From: Acidovorax sp.
GTDB lineage: Bacteria; Pseudomonadota; Gammaproteobacteria; Burkholderiales; Burkholderiaceae_C
Assembly (NCBI GenBank): GCA_031277855.1
Contig: JAITLO010000032.1
Coordinates: 62,001 to 126,000 of the forward strand
DNA: 64,000 nt
Direction: 5' to 3'
Positions 10,994-18,562 of the stretch are shown here, piece by piece; position 1 is the stretch's first letter, and each line of letters begins with the position of its first letter. The translations under genes and the position numbers were made by a program. The notes below the pieces were generated by a model, which saw nothing but the letters and a program-made list of their open reading frames with translations, was not told the origin of the DNA and did no database searches.

Positions 10994-11018
10994 ATTCGGG
11001 CAGCAGCGCTGCCGGAAT
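10994..11018. promoter_or_regulatory. Near-perfect inverted repeat in the acyl-CoA synthetase/peroxidase intergenic region
   Basis: The 350-base gap between the divergent genes contains ATTCGGGCAGC-AGC-GCTGCCGGAAT, an 11-base arm with one mismatch. It lies about 120 bases upstream of the peroxidase start. It may be an operator or a message hairpin. Nothing else was recognised in this gap. Confidence 0.35.
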
Positions 11019-11136
11019 CGGCCAGCGCCAATGCCCCAAGGCTTGCAGTCCCCACTGCCGGCACAGCGGGTGGTGGTGGGTGCGGGGCCCAGGCTTCGCA
11101 CCAGGATTTCTCTACACAAGCGTCTGGAGCCACACA

Positions 11137-12156
11137 ATGAAAAACACCCTCCGTCCCCTCGTTGCCGCCGTCATGCTCGTTGCCGGTCTGGCCACGGCGC
11201 CCAGCTGGGCCATGAAGCCCGACAACGAACCCATTGCCCCTATCGCTCCTGCCGTGGTCAAGAACCCCGCTATGGTGGAGCTGGGCAAGAAGCTGTGGTT
11301 TGATCCACGTCTGTCCAAGTCGGGTTTCATCTCCTGCAACAGCTGCCACAACCTGTCCATGGGCGGCAGCGACAACATCAAGACCTCCATCGGCCACAAC
11401 TGGCAAGAAGGCCCGATCAACTCGCCCACGGTGCTGAACTCCAGCATGAACGTGGCCCAGTTCTGGGACGGCCGTGCCGGTACGCTGAAGGAGCAGGCCG
11501 GCGGCCCTATCGCCAACCCCGGCGAAATGGCCTTCACCCACGAGCTGGCCGTGGACATGCTGAACTCCATCCCCGGCTACAAGACCGAGTTCAAGCAGGT
11601 GTTCAAAAAGGAGAAGATCGACATCGACCAGGTGACCGATGCCATCGCCGCCTTTGAAGAAACCCTGGTCACGCCCAACTCGCGCTTTGACAAATGGCTC
11701 AAGGGTGACCAAAAGGCGCTGAGCAAGGATGAGCTCGAAGGCTACAAGCTGTTCCGCGACAGCGGCTGCGTGGCCTGCCACAACGGCGCGGCCGTGGGCG
11801 GCAACTCCTTCCAGCGCATGGGTCTGGTCGAGCCCTACAAGACCAGCAACCCCGCCGAAGGCCGCTCTGCCGTGACCGGCAACGACGCCGAGCGCTTCAA
11901 CTTCAAGGTGCCGACCCTGCGCAACGTGGAGCTGACCTACCCCTACTTCCACGACGGCGCTGCCGACACCCTGAGCCAGGCTGTGGACACCATGGGCCGC
12001 ATCCAGCTGGGCAAGAACTTCAACAAGGAAGAAAACGCCAAGATCGTGGCCTTCCTGAAGACCTTGACCGGCGACCAACCCCAGATGCAGCTGCCCATCT
12101 TGCCGCCCTCCAGCGACAGCACCCCGCGCCCCACCCCCTTCGACAAGAAGAAGTAA
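11137..12156 (+). CDS. Di-haem cytochrome c peroxidase
   Basis: Periplasmic enzyme reducing hydrogen peroxide to water with electrons from a c-type cytochrome. It has 339 residues. The ATG at 11137 has GGAG upstream and opens a signal peptide (MKNTLRPLVAAVMLVAGLAT, cleavage near SWA). Two haem-binding motifs are visible: CNSCH at residues 67-71 and CVACH at 211-215, the spacing of CcpA/MauG-family peroxidases. Downstream are PTLRNVELTYPYFHDG and a C-terminal FLKTLTG block. The next gene is a Fur-family regulator that may respond to peroxide, but nothing in the sequence proves that it controls this gene. Confidence 0.93.
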   Translation: MKNTLRPLVAAVMLVAGLATAPSWAMKPDNEPIAPIAPAVVKNPAMVELGKKLWFDPRLSKSGFISCNSCHNLSMGGSDNIKTSIGHNWQEGPINSPTVLNSSMNVAQFWDGRAGTLKEQAGGPIANPGEMAFTHELAVDMLNSIPGYKTEFKQVFKKEKIDIDQVTDAIAAFEETLVTPNSRFDKWLKGDQKALSKDELEGYKLFRDSGCVACHNGAAVGGNSFQRMGLVEPYKTSNPAEGRSAVTGNDAERFNFKVPTLRNVELTYPYFHDGAADTLSQAVDTMGRIQLGKNFNKEENAKIVAFLKTLTGDQPQMQLPILPPSSDSTPRPTPFDKKK

Positions 12157-12236
12157 GCCCAGGCGCACCCACGGGTGCGCCCTGTGCATCTGCCCACCTG
12201 CCGGCCCCTGGACTGGCAGGCCGGGGCTTCCCCCTC

Positions 12237-12270
12237 ACGCGCACCGGGCTTTGCCGGGTGCGCGTTTTTT
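12237..12270 (+). terminator. Terminator after cytochrome c peroxidase
   Basis: ACGCGCACC...GGTGCGCGT followed by TTTTTT. A second hairpin without a T-run (GGCGCACC/GGTGCGCC, 12165-12183) lies closer to the stop. Confidence 0.8.
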
Positions 12271-12319
12271 GATGACAATGGCAGTCTTTGCCAATCGCTT
12301 CTTCGCTTTTTGCCTCACC

Positions 12320-12820
12320 ATGTCTGCACGCACTCCTGCCTCCTCCCGCGCCACGCCAGCCCAGCGCAGCTGCGCCGTGCCGCAGCTGGCCGCGCCGCAG
12401 GCAGGTGATGCAGCGCTGGCACAGCGCCTGCAGCAGGCGGGGCTGCAGCCCACGCGCCAGCGCCTGGCCATTGCCCGGGTGCTGCTGAGCCAGCCCACCC
12501 ATATGCATGCCGACCAGGTGCTGCAGGCCGCGCGCCTGCACTACCCGGCGCTGTCGCGGGCCACCGTCTACAGCACCCTGCCCCTGCTGGTGCAGCACGG
12601 CCTGTTGCGTGCCCTGCCCCTGGGGCTGGAGCACCAGGTCTATGACTCGCGCACCGATGCCCACCCCCATCTGCTGGTGGAAGACACGGGTGAGGTGATG
12701 GACCTGCCCCCCGATTGCATTCGCTGGGATGCACTGCCCGCCATCGCATCCGGGCTGGAGATCGCCGGCGTTGACCTGGTGGTGCGCGTGCGCCAGACGG
12801 GCGTCAGCGCGGCTGCCTAA
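12320..12820 (+). CDS. Fur-family transcriptional regulator (PerR/Irr-like)
   Basis: DNA-binding metalloregulator of 166 residues from the ATG at 12320. The longer frame starting inside the terminator is rejected. The winged helix carries LQPTRQRLAIARVLL and the recognition helix RATVYSTLPLLVQHGLL. The dimer domain has DAHPHLLVEDTGEVMDL. The C-terminal CxxC structural zinc pairs of classical Fur are absent, which points to the Irr/PerR-like branch. The approximately 50-residue N-terminal extension is Ala/Pro-rich and probably disordered. It follows the peroxidase gene but is separated from it by a terminator. A hairpin GGCAGG/CCTGCC ends the gene at 12835-12852. Confidence 0.85.
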   Translation: MSARTPASSRATPAQRSCAVPQLAAPQAGDAALAQRLQQAGLQPTRQRLAIARVLLSQPTHMHADQVLQAARLHYPALSRATVYSTLPLLVQHGLLRALPLGLEHQVYDSRTDAHPHLLVEDTGEVMDLPPDCIRWDALPAIASGLEIAGVDLVVRVRQTGVSAAA

Positions 12821-13132
12821 GCTTCTACAGCACAGGCAGGCTAAAGCCTGCCGCCCCCCGTTTTACCTCTGCCACCCCAGGCCTTCGGGCACATGGGGCG
12901 CTGCTGCATGCAGCGTTGACACCAGCCGCTGCACCGGCGCAAACAGGCCCGCCGGCAGTGCAACACGGACAATAGCGTCCGCGCAATTCCCCGATTACCC
13001 CCATGCAGCGCCCCGTTTTTTCGGCTTAAACACAGGGCAGAAAAACGCTTTCACCCCGGACAGATTCACATAAAAAACAAACACTTAGCCAAAAAAGTCA
13101 GCAGCTAACACCATTCACCACAAGCTGCAAAC

Positions 13133-13154
13133 TTACGTCTTATATAAGACATAA
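13133..13154. promoter_or_regulatory. 22-bp palindrome, probable operator
   Basis: TTA-c-GTCTTATATAAGAC-a-TAA is symmetric with a perfect 14-bp core (13137-13150). It lies in an AT-rich gap, 35 bases upstream of a TACAAT -10 box. Its form fits a dimeric GntR/TetR-type binding site. The regulator is unknown. Confidence 0.55.
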
Positions 13155-13200
13155 ATTACAGCTATACGTAGTTTTATCATTTCCTTTCTACAATGCCGAC

Positions 13201-13330
13201 ACGCGCTGCACAGCATCTATCCCAAGCCCAGCTTGGCGCTGTACTTTGCACTGTGTGTTTAAAGAGGAACGCCCCGGCATGTACCAGGGCGGAGGAGACC
13301 GGCCCGCATCCACCGATGCGGGCCTTTTTT
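13201..13330 (+). ncRNA. Candidate small RNA (promoter to terminator, no gene)
   Basis: The gap 12821-13344 holds no protein gene. It has a -10 box TACAAT (13189-13194), the hairpins CCAAGC-CCA-GCTTGG and CGCCC...GGGCG, and a strong intrinsic terminator GGCCCGCATC-CACC-GATGCGGGCC followed by TTTTTT at 13301-13330. The flanking genes (fur family before, NTF2-like on the other strand after) cannot use this terminator in a simple way. An independent transcript of about 130 nt is therefore the simplest reading. The -35 box is weak. Confidence 0.45.
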
Positions 13331-13344
13331 ATGCCTACGTCAGG

Positions 13345-13743
13345 CTACGCCAGTGCTGTTTCATGCAGATAGTTCCAGCGCACCGCGCTCTCTGCACATG
13401 TCAGCAACACCACCGAGCGGCGGGATGTGGCCACCCCGTTCAGCCTGTGTGTTTCCTGGTAGCGCATGGCAATGTGGACCCCGGCCTGCCATACCACCTC
13501 CATCTCGGCCACTTCCATGACCAGCCCGGGCCGCCCACCGGCACCCCGCCGGAACATCTGCTCCACCTGGCTGCGGCTGGCGATCTGGCCCGCCGTGGTG
13601 ACCATGCTGAAATCCTCGGCAAACAGTGGCATCAGCTGCTGCAAGGCGGCCTCGGCTGCGGCCGCATCGCCGGTGAAGATGGTCTGGATCAGTTCGTGGA
13701 CCTGCTCAATATTGCGCTTTGCAGCGGCTACGGTGTCATTCAT
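13345..13743 (-). CDS. SnoaL/NTF2-like small protein
   Basis: A cytoplasmic protein of 132 residues. The ATG at 13743 overlaps the end of the MFS gene by 8 bases, so the two are co-translated. The sequence begins NDTVAAAKRNIEQVHELIQTIF and continues MPLFAEDFSMVTTAGQIASRSQVEQMF, the helix-then-sheet pattern of SnoaL/DUF4440-type NTF2-like folds with an F..D..M/V pocket. Members range from isomerases to ligand-binding accessory proteins; no catalytic assignment is possible here. Context suggests an accessory role in the export or detoxification handled by the MFS pump and LysR regulator. Confidence 0.75.
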   Translation of the reverse strand: MNDTVAAAKRNIEQVHELIQTIFTGDAAAAEAALQQLMPLFAEDFSMVTTAGQIASRSQVEQMFRRGAGGRPGLVMEVAEMEVVWQAGVHIAMRYQETHRLNGVATSRRSVVLLTCAESAVRWNYLHETALA

Positions 13744-15103
13744 AAAGGCCTTTCCTGGTGCGCAAGCTGCGCAGTTGCAAAATGGGGAGCAGCCCCGCCA
13801 TCGCCGCCACGGCGAATGTGAGCTGGTAGGCGCGGACCATGTCCACGCGGTACAGAAAAAGATTGAAGACCAGCAGCAGCAAGGCCGCGCCCACGCTGAA
13901 GGCCATCTGGCGGTTGATGTTCCACAGCACACTGGCCTTGTGCGTGTCTTCGCCATCAAAGCCCAGCAACGCCGTGGTCTGGGCCGTGTTGGAGCCCATG
14001 CCGCCGCCCAGGCCCATCAGCCCATAGGCCATGACCAGCAGGCCCATATCGCGGGCACTGTCCACCCACACCAGGCAGGCAATGCCCAGGCTGTGCAGCA
14101 GCATGCCCAGCAGAAACAAGGCCGGCGCGCCCACACGGTTGTAGGCCCGGCCACATGCCAGCATGGCCAGCAAGGCCCCGCAGGCATAGACCAGCATGAA
14201 CATGCCCGTGGTCTCGGCACGCAGCTGCAGGCTGCCCTGCAGATAAAAGATGCTCAGCAGATTGACGCCGGTAAAAACCCCGGGCACGGCGTAATAGACC
14301 GCCATGGAAACCTGGAGCCCCGGGTTTTGCAGCAGCCGCAAATCCACGATGGCATTGGCCGCTCTGCGGTAGTGCCGCCCATAGAGCGCGGCGCAGACAC
14401 TGCCCGCCACCAGGCTCAGCAACGCCACAGCGCCCGCTTGGCCCGCGCCATACAGCGACATGCCCACCAACGCGCAGGCCAGGGCCGCGCTGATCAACAA
14501 CAGCCCCAAGATGTCCGGACGTGGCGCCGCCGACTGCTCGGCCTTGGCTGGCGCATCGCGCACCCAGTGCCAGGCCAGCGCCGCCGCCAGCAGCGACAGC
14601 GGAATGGTAGCCAAGAACACCCAGCGCCATGTGCTGTGATCCACAATCCAGCCACCCAGCATGGGTGACAGCGCCGGCGCCAGCAAGGCCACCGCCATGA
14701 CCAGGGTGGAAATACGTGCGCGCTCCTGGCCCTGGAAAAGATTGAACGCCATGGCCTGCCCCACGGGAATGAGCAAACCGCCGGCCACACCCTGGGCAAA
14801 GCGCCAGCCCAGCAAGGCCCCAAAGCTGCTGGCCTCTGCACATGCCCAGGCAAACAGGGCAAAGGCCAGCATGGAGGCGGTGAGCACCCGCCGCACGCCC
14901 CAGCGGCTGGCCAGCCAGGTGCTCAGCGGTATCACCAGGGTCAGCCCCAAAATAGAGGCATTGCCCACCCAGGCGCTGTGGGCGCTGGCAGTCTGGAATT
15001 CCGCCGCCATACGCGGCAGCGCCACCACGGGCATGAAGATATTGACGCAGTCAATAAAAAAGCCGAGCAAGAAAACCGTGGCTATGCGGTAGCGGTATGT
15101 CAT
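13736..15103 (-). CDS. MFS transporter (multidrug/DHA-like)
   Basis: Inner-membrane proton-coupled exporter of 455 residues with about 12-14 hydrophobic segments. The ATG at 15103 has AAGGA upstream. N-terminal MFS features are FFIDCVNIFMPVVALPRM, loop 2-3 motif LASRWGVRRVL and RFAQGVAGGLLIPVGQAM. The frame is open to 15490 but this would run through the divergent LysR gene. It is divergent from a LysR regulator 90 bases away, the usual arrangement for a regulated pump. The substrate is unknown. Confidence 0.88.
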   Translation of the reverse strand: MTYRYRIATVFLLGFFIDCVNIFMPVVALPRMAAEFQTASAHSAWVGNASILGLTLVIPLSTWLASRWGVRRVLTASMLAFALFAWACAEASSFGALLGWRFAQGVAGGLLIPVGQAMAFNLFQGQERARISTLVMAVALLAPALSPMLGGWIVDHSTWRWVFLATIPLSLLAAALAWHWVRDAPAKAEQSAAPRPDILGLLLISAALACALVGMSLYGAGQAGAVALLSLVAGSVCAALYGRHYRRAANAIVDLRLLQNPGLQVSMAVYYAVPGVFTGVNLLSIFYLQGSLQLRAETTGMFMLVYACGALLAMLACGRAYNRVGAPALFLLGMLLHSLGIACLVWVDSARDMGLLVMAYGLMGLGGGMGSNTAQTTALLGFDGEDTHKASVLWNINRQMAFSVGAALLLLVFNLFLYRVDMVRAYQLTFAVAAMAGLLPILQLRSLRTRKGLYE

Positions 15104-15193
15104 CGTCCATCCTTGTGAGCCACGGATGGTGCCGCCGGCCATGGCCGCAGTCGATGCAGCTATGCTTGCCTCTATGTTTAATGGAATTGAACC

Positions 15194-16102
15194 ATGGCCG
15201 GCCCAGCGCTTCACACACAGCTGAGCCGGATACAGACCTTTTTGGCGGTGGTGGACTACGGCTCCTACACCAAGGCTGCAGACTATCTGTGCATCAGCCG
15301 GGCCATGGCCAGCCTGCATGTCAAGGCACTGGAAGAGGCGCTGTCGGTCACGCTGCTGCTGCGCAATCCCCGCAGCATCTCGCTGACCGAGTCCGGGCAG
15401 GCGCTCTACGATGCGTTCAAGCACATCGTTGGCGATATCGACCACGCCTTCGAAAGCGTGATGCAGCGGCGCAACCGGATCACGGGCCATCTGCGCATCA
15501 GCACCACCAGCGAATACGGCGAGAAATACCTGCTCCCGCTGATCCCCCGGTTTCTGAAGCGTTACCCCGACATCACCATAGGCTATGACACCAACTCATC
15601 CCTCAGCGATCTGGTGGCCGAAAAGCTCGACCTGGTGGTGCGCCTGGGCAGCCTGAGCGACTCGAATTTCAAAAGCCGCAAACTGGCCGACTACCACATT
15701 GCCCTGGTGGCAGCCCCGGCGTTCTTGGAGCGCCACCCCATACGCCAGCCCGCAGACCTGGCCAACGCCCCCTGGATTGCCAACACCAACCTCAGCAGCC
15801 CCAGCCACTGGAGTCTGCTGGGGCCGCAGGGCCAGCGTGTCGAGGTCAGCGGGCCCGTGGCCCACCAATCCAATGCATCGTCTGCCATCCGCAGCCTGGC
15901 CTTGGCCGGCCTGGGCGTGGCCGTGTTGCCGGTCTGGCTGATCGAGTCCGACCTGTCCAGCGGGGCGCTGCAGCGGCTGCTGCCCGAGCACAGCCTGGCG
16001 CAGCAACCCATCCATGTGGTGTTTCCCAGCAGCCGCCATCTGCCGCGCAAGACACGCGCCTTTGTCGATTTTCTCTGTGAGCAGCTGGGGCCTGGCCGCT
16101 GA
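15194..16102 (+). CDS. LysR-family transcriptional regulator (divergent to MFS pump)
   Basis: 302 residues: an N-terminal winged helix (FLAVVDYGSYTKAADYLCISRAMASLHVKALEEAL, residues about 15-50) and a periplasmic-binding-like effector domain. The start is the ATG at 15194. Divergent transcription from the MFS/NTF2-like pair suggests it autoregulates and activates that pair from the shared 90-base promoter region. Confidence 0.9.
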   Translation: MAGPALHTQLSRIQTFLAVVDYGSYTKAADYLCISRAMASLHVKALEEALSVTLLLRNPRSISLTESGQALYDAFKHIVGDIDHAFESVMQRRNRITGHLRISTTSEYGEKYLLPLIPRFLKRYPDITIGYDTNSSLSDLVAEKLDLVVRLGSLSDSNFKSRKLADYHIALVAAPAFLERHPIRQPADLANAPWIANTNLSSPSHWSLLGPQGQRVEVSGPVAHQSNASSAIRSLALAGLGVAVLPVWLIESDLSSGALQRLLPEHSLAQQPIHVVFPSSRHLPRKTRAFVDFLCEQLGPGR

Positions 16103-16103
16103 A

Positions 16104-16129
16104 AGCGCTGCAGGTCGCGCTCTTTTTTT
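16104..16129 (+). terminator. LysR gene terminator
   Basis: AGCGC...GCGCT followed by CTTTTTTT directly after the stop codon. Confidence 0.6.
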
Positions 16130-16269
16130 AAGAGCACCCACCGTAGATCCACGCTCACAGTTCAGCATAAACAAGGCAGAGAACCAGCAAACACCGGCAG
16201 ACACAGCTACGTTTTTTGCAATGCACGGCCGCCTGCAGCGGGTAGCCGCCATGGCGCACAATACGGCCG

Positions 16270-18375
16270 GTGTCCATCCCCCAGTCTTTTCTCCAGGAGC
16301 TGCTTGCCCGCGTCGATGTGGTCGACGTGGTGGGCCGCTATGTGCCGCTCAAAAAAGGCGGCGCCAACTTCATGGGCCTGTGCCCTTTCCATGGGGAAAA
16401 GTCGCCCTCCTTCAGCGTCAGCCCGTCCAAGCAGTTCTATCACTGCTTTGGCTGCGGCAAGAACGGCAATGCCATCAGCTTTTTGATGGAGCATGCCGGC
16501 ATGGGCTTTGTCGAGGCCGTGCAAGACCTGGCCCAGCAGGTGGGCATGCAGGTGCCGCAAGACGACATCAGCCCGGCCGAGCGCGAGCGCCAGGCCGCGC
16601 AAAAGCGCCAGCAGGCCTCGCTCACCGACGTGCTGGAGCGGGCCGGCGACGCCTACCGCAAGCAGCTCAAAGAGGGCGCCCATGCGGTGGAGTACCTGAA
16701 AAAGCGCGGCGTCTCCGGCGCCATCTGCAGCCGCTACGGCCTGGGCTATGCGCCTGCGGGCTGGCGCCATCTGGCCAGCGTGTTTCCGCAGTACGACGAC
16801 CCGCAGCTGCAGGAGGCCGGCCTCATCATCGTCAACGAGGACGATGACAAGCGCTACGACCGCTTTCGCGACCGCATCATGTTCCCGATTCGCAATGTCA
16901 AGGGCGAATGCATAGGCTTTGGCGGCCGTGTGCTGGGGGACGAAAAACCCAAATACCTGAACTCGCCCGAGACCCCGCTGTTCCACAAGGGACGCGAGCT
17001 CTACGGCCTGTTCGAGGCCCGCAACGCCCTGCGCGAAAAAGGCTATGCCCTGGTCACCGAGGGCTATATGGACGTGGTGGCCCTGGCACAGCTGGGCTTT
17101 CCGAATGCCGTGGCCACGCTGGGCACGGCCTGCACACCCGAGCATGTGCACAAGCTGTTCCGCTTCACCGATGCGGTGGTGTTCAGCTTTGACGGCGACG
17201 CCGCAGGCCGCCGCGCCGCGCGCAAGGCACTGGAAGGCGCCCTGCCCTATGCCAGCGACACGCGCAGCGTGAAGTTTTTGTTTCTACCGGCCGAGCACGA
17301 CCCCGACAGCTTTATCCGTGAGCACGGCCCCGACGCCTTTGCCCGCCATGTGGGCGACGCCCTGCCGCTGTCGCGCTTTTTGCTCGACGCCGTCAGCGAA
17401 GGCTGCGACCTGGGCCAGGCCGAGGGCCGGGCCCGCATGGCCAGCCAGGCCCGGCCGCTGTGGAATCTGCTGCCCGAAGGCGCACTCAAGCTGCAGCTGC
17501 TGGCCGAGATTGCCGGCAAGGCCCAGCTCGCCAGCAGCAGCCTGCAAGAGCTGTGGGAGCAAACCGCTGCCCAGGAGGCCCGCTGGCAGCGCGGCAGCCA
17601 GGCTTCTGCTCCTGCGGGTGCAGCCCACACCGCCCCCACCAGCGCCCCGCCCCCCGGCGAATGGGCGCCACCCGATGCCGGCTGGGACCAGGGCGGCTAC
17701 AGCAGCCACGGCCCCCATGAGGGCTGGGGCGATGCCATGCCCTCGCAAGTGGCGGAGCCCGGTGGGGGCTACCACGGCGGTTACAGCCAGGGCCAAGGCG
17801 GCGGCAACGGCCAGCGCGGCAACCGTGGCTGGCGTGAGGGCGGCAACGGCTTTGGCAACCGCCCTCGCAAACCCTGGAGCAAGGACCGCAAGGACGGTGA
17901 CTGGAGTGATGCGCCGCGCCAGCCGCGGCTGATCCACCAGCCCCTGGGGCTGGATCGGGTTGCACTCTTGTTGTTGACCCATATGGAGTTCATGGAAGAG
18001 CTGGCCAATGAAGATCTGGACGCCCTGGTCAGCCAGCCCGCGCCCCATGGGCCCTTGCTTGCCTGGGTGGAGAGCCAGTACCAGGAACATGGCGCCCAGT
18101 CCTGGGCCGTGCTGCAAAGCAGGCTGGGTGACACGGCCGAAGCCAGACTGGCGCGCCAGCTGATGGAGAGCCCCCACGGCCAACCCGAGGGCGAGCTGCC
18201 CGAGCTGCGCAACGAGCTGCGCAGCGCCATCAACCCCATACTGGTCAAACGCCTGAAAGAGCTGGAAGCCCAGGCACTGACCGAGGTCGCCACCGACCCC
18301 CTGGCCGTGCAGCGCTACCGCGCGCTGCAGGAGCGACGCAAACAACTGTCAGCGCCGCCCCCCCCTCCGGCATAA
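16270..18375 (+). CDS. dnaG: DNA primase DnaG
   Basis: Synthesises RNA primers for replication and contacts DnaB helicase through its C-terminus. It has 701 residues with a GTG start at 16270. The CHC2 zinc site is C38..H41..C59..C62 (CPFH...CFGC). The TOPRIM core shows VTEGYMD and SFDGDAAGRRA. Between the catalytic core and the helicase-binding domain is an unusual linker of roughly 100 residues (about 450-545) rich in Gly, Pro, Ser and Asn with RG-type repeats, which makes the protein about 120 residues longer than E. coli DnaG (581). In many beta- and gammaproteobacteria rpoD follows directly; here it is 16.7 kb away. Confidence 0.97.
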   Translation: MSIPQSFLQELLARVDVVDVVGRYVPLKKGGANFMGLCPFHGEKSPSFSVSPSKQFYHCFGCGKNGNAISFLMEHAGMGFVEAVQDLAQQVGMQVPQDDISPAERERQAAQKRQQASLTDVLERAGDAYRKQLKEGAHAVEYLKKRGVSGAICSRYGLGYAPAGWRHLASVFPQYDDPQLQEAGLIIVNEDDDKRYDRFRDRIMFPIRNVKGECIGFGGRVLGDEKPKYLNSPETPLFHKGRELYGLFEARNALREKGYALVTEGYMDVVALAQLGFPNAVATLGTACTPEHVHKLFRFTDAVVFSFDGDAAGRRAARKALEGALPYASDTRSVKFLFLPAEHDPDSFIREHGPDAFARHVGDALPLSRFLLDAVSEGCDLGQAEGRARMASQARPLWNLLPEGALKLQLLAEIAGKAQLASSSLQELWEQTAAQEARWQRGSQASAPAGAAHTAPTSAPPPGEWAPPDAGWDQGGYSSHGPHEGWGDAMPSQVAEPGGGYHGGYSQGQGGGNGQRGNRGWREGGNGFGNRPRKPWSKDRKDGDWSDAPRQPRLIHQPLGLDRVALLLLTHMEFMEELANEDLDALVSQPAPHGPLLAWVESQYQEHGAQSWAVLQSRLGDTAEARLARQLMESPHGQPEGELPELRNELRSAINPILVKRLKELEAQALTEVATDPLAVQRYRALQERRKQLSAPPPPPA

Positions 18376-18474
18376 GCGCAAGCCCTCACTCTCTTCCAGA
18401 GCCACCCAGGTATTTGCCATTCCGAAGACAGGGCGCTACAGCGCCCGGTTCTACGACGCAAATGCTTGCTGTGC

Positions 18475-18538
18475 TTGCTTTTTTCGCGCTGTCACGCCCT
18501 TAAGATTTACCCGTTCATCCTGTCTCTGAGACGGGATG
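18475..18538 (+). promoter_or_regulatory. Promoter and operator of the WGR/MoxR/VWA/SWIM operon
   Basis: TTGCTT and TAAGAT (18501-18506) form a possible promoter. Directly downstream, CATCC-t-GTCTC-T-GAGAC-g-GGATG (18516-18538) is an interrupted palindrome overlapping or just after the expected transcription start, as expected for a repressor site. The first gene starts 25 bases later. No regulator gene is linked. Confidence 0.5.
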
Positions 18539-18562
18539 TGTGGCATCTGAAAGGAAGAAGGC

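Noticed and set aside
12165-12183. First hairpin after the peroxidase gene as terminator
   Set aside because: Perfect stem but no T-run; the second hairpin at 12237-12270 has one.
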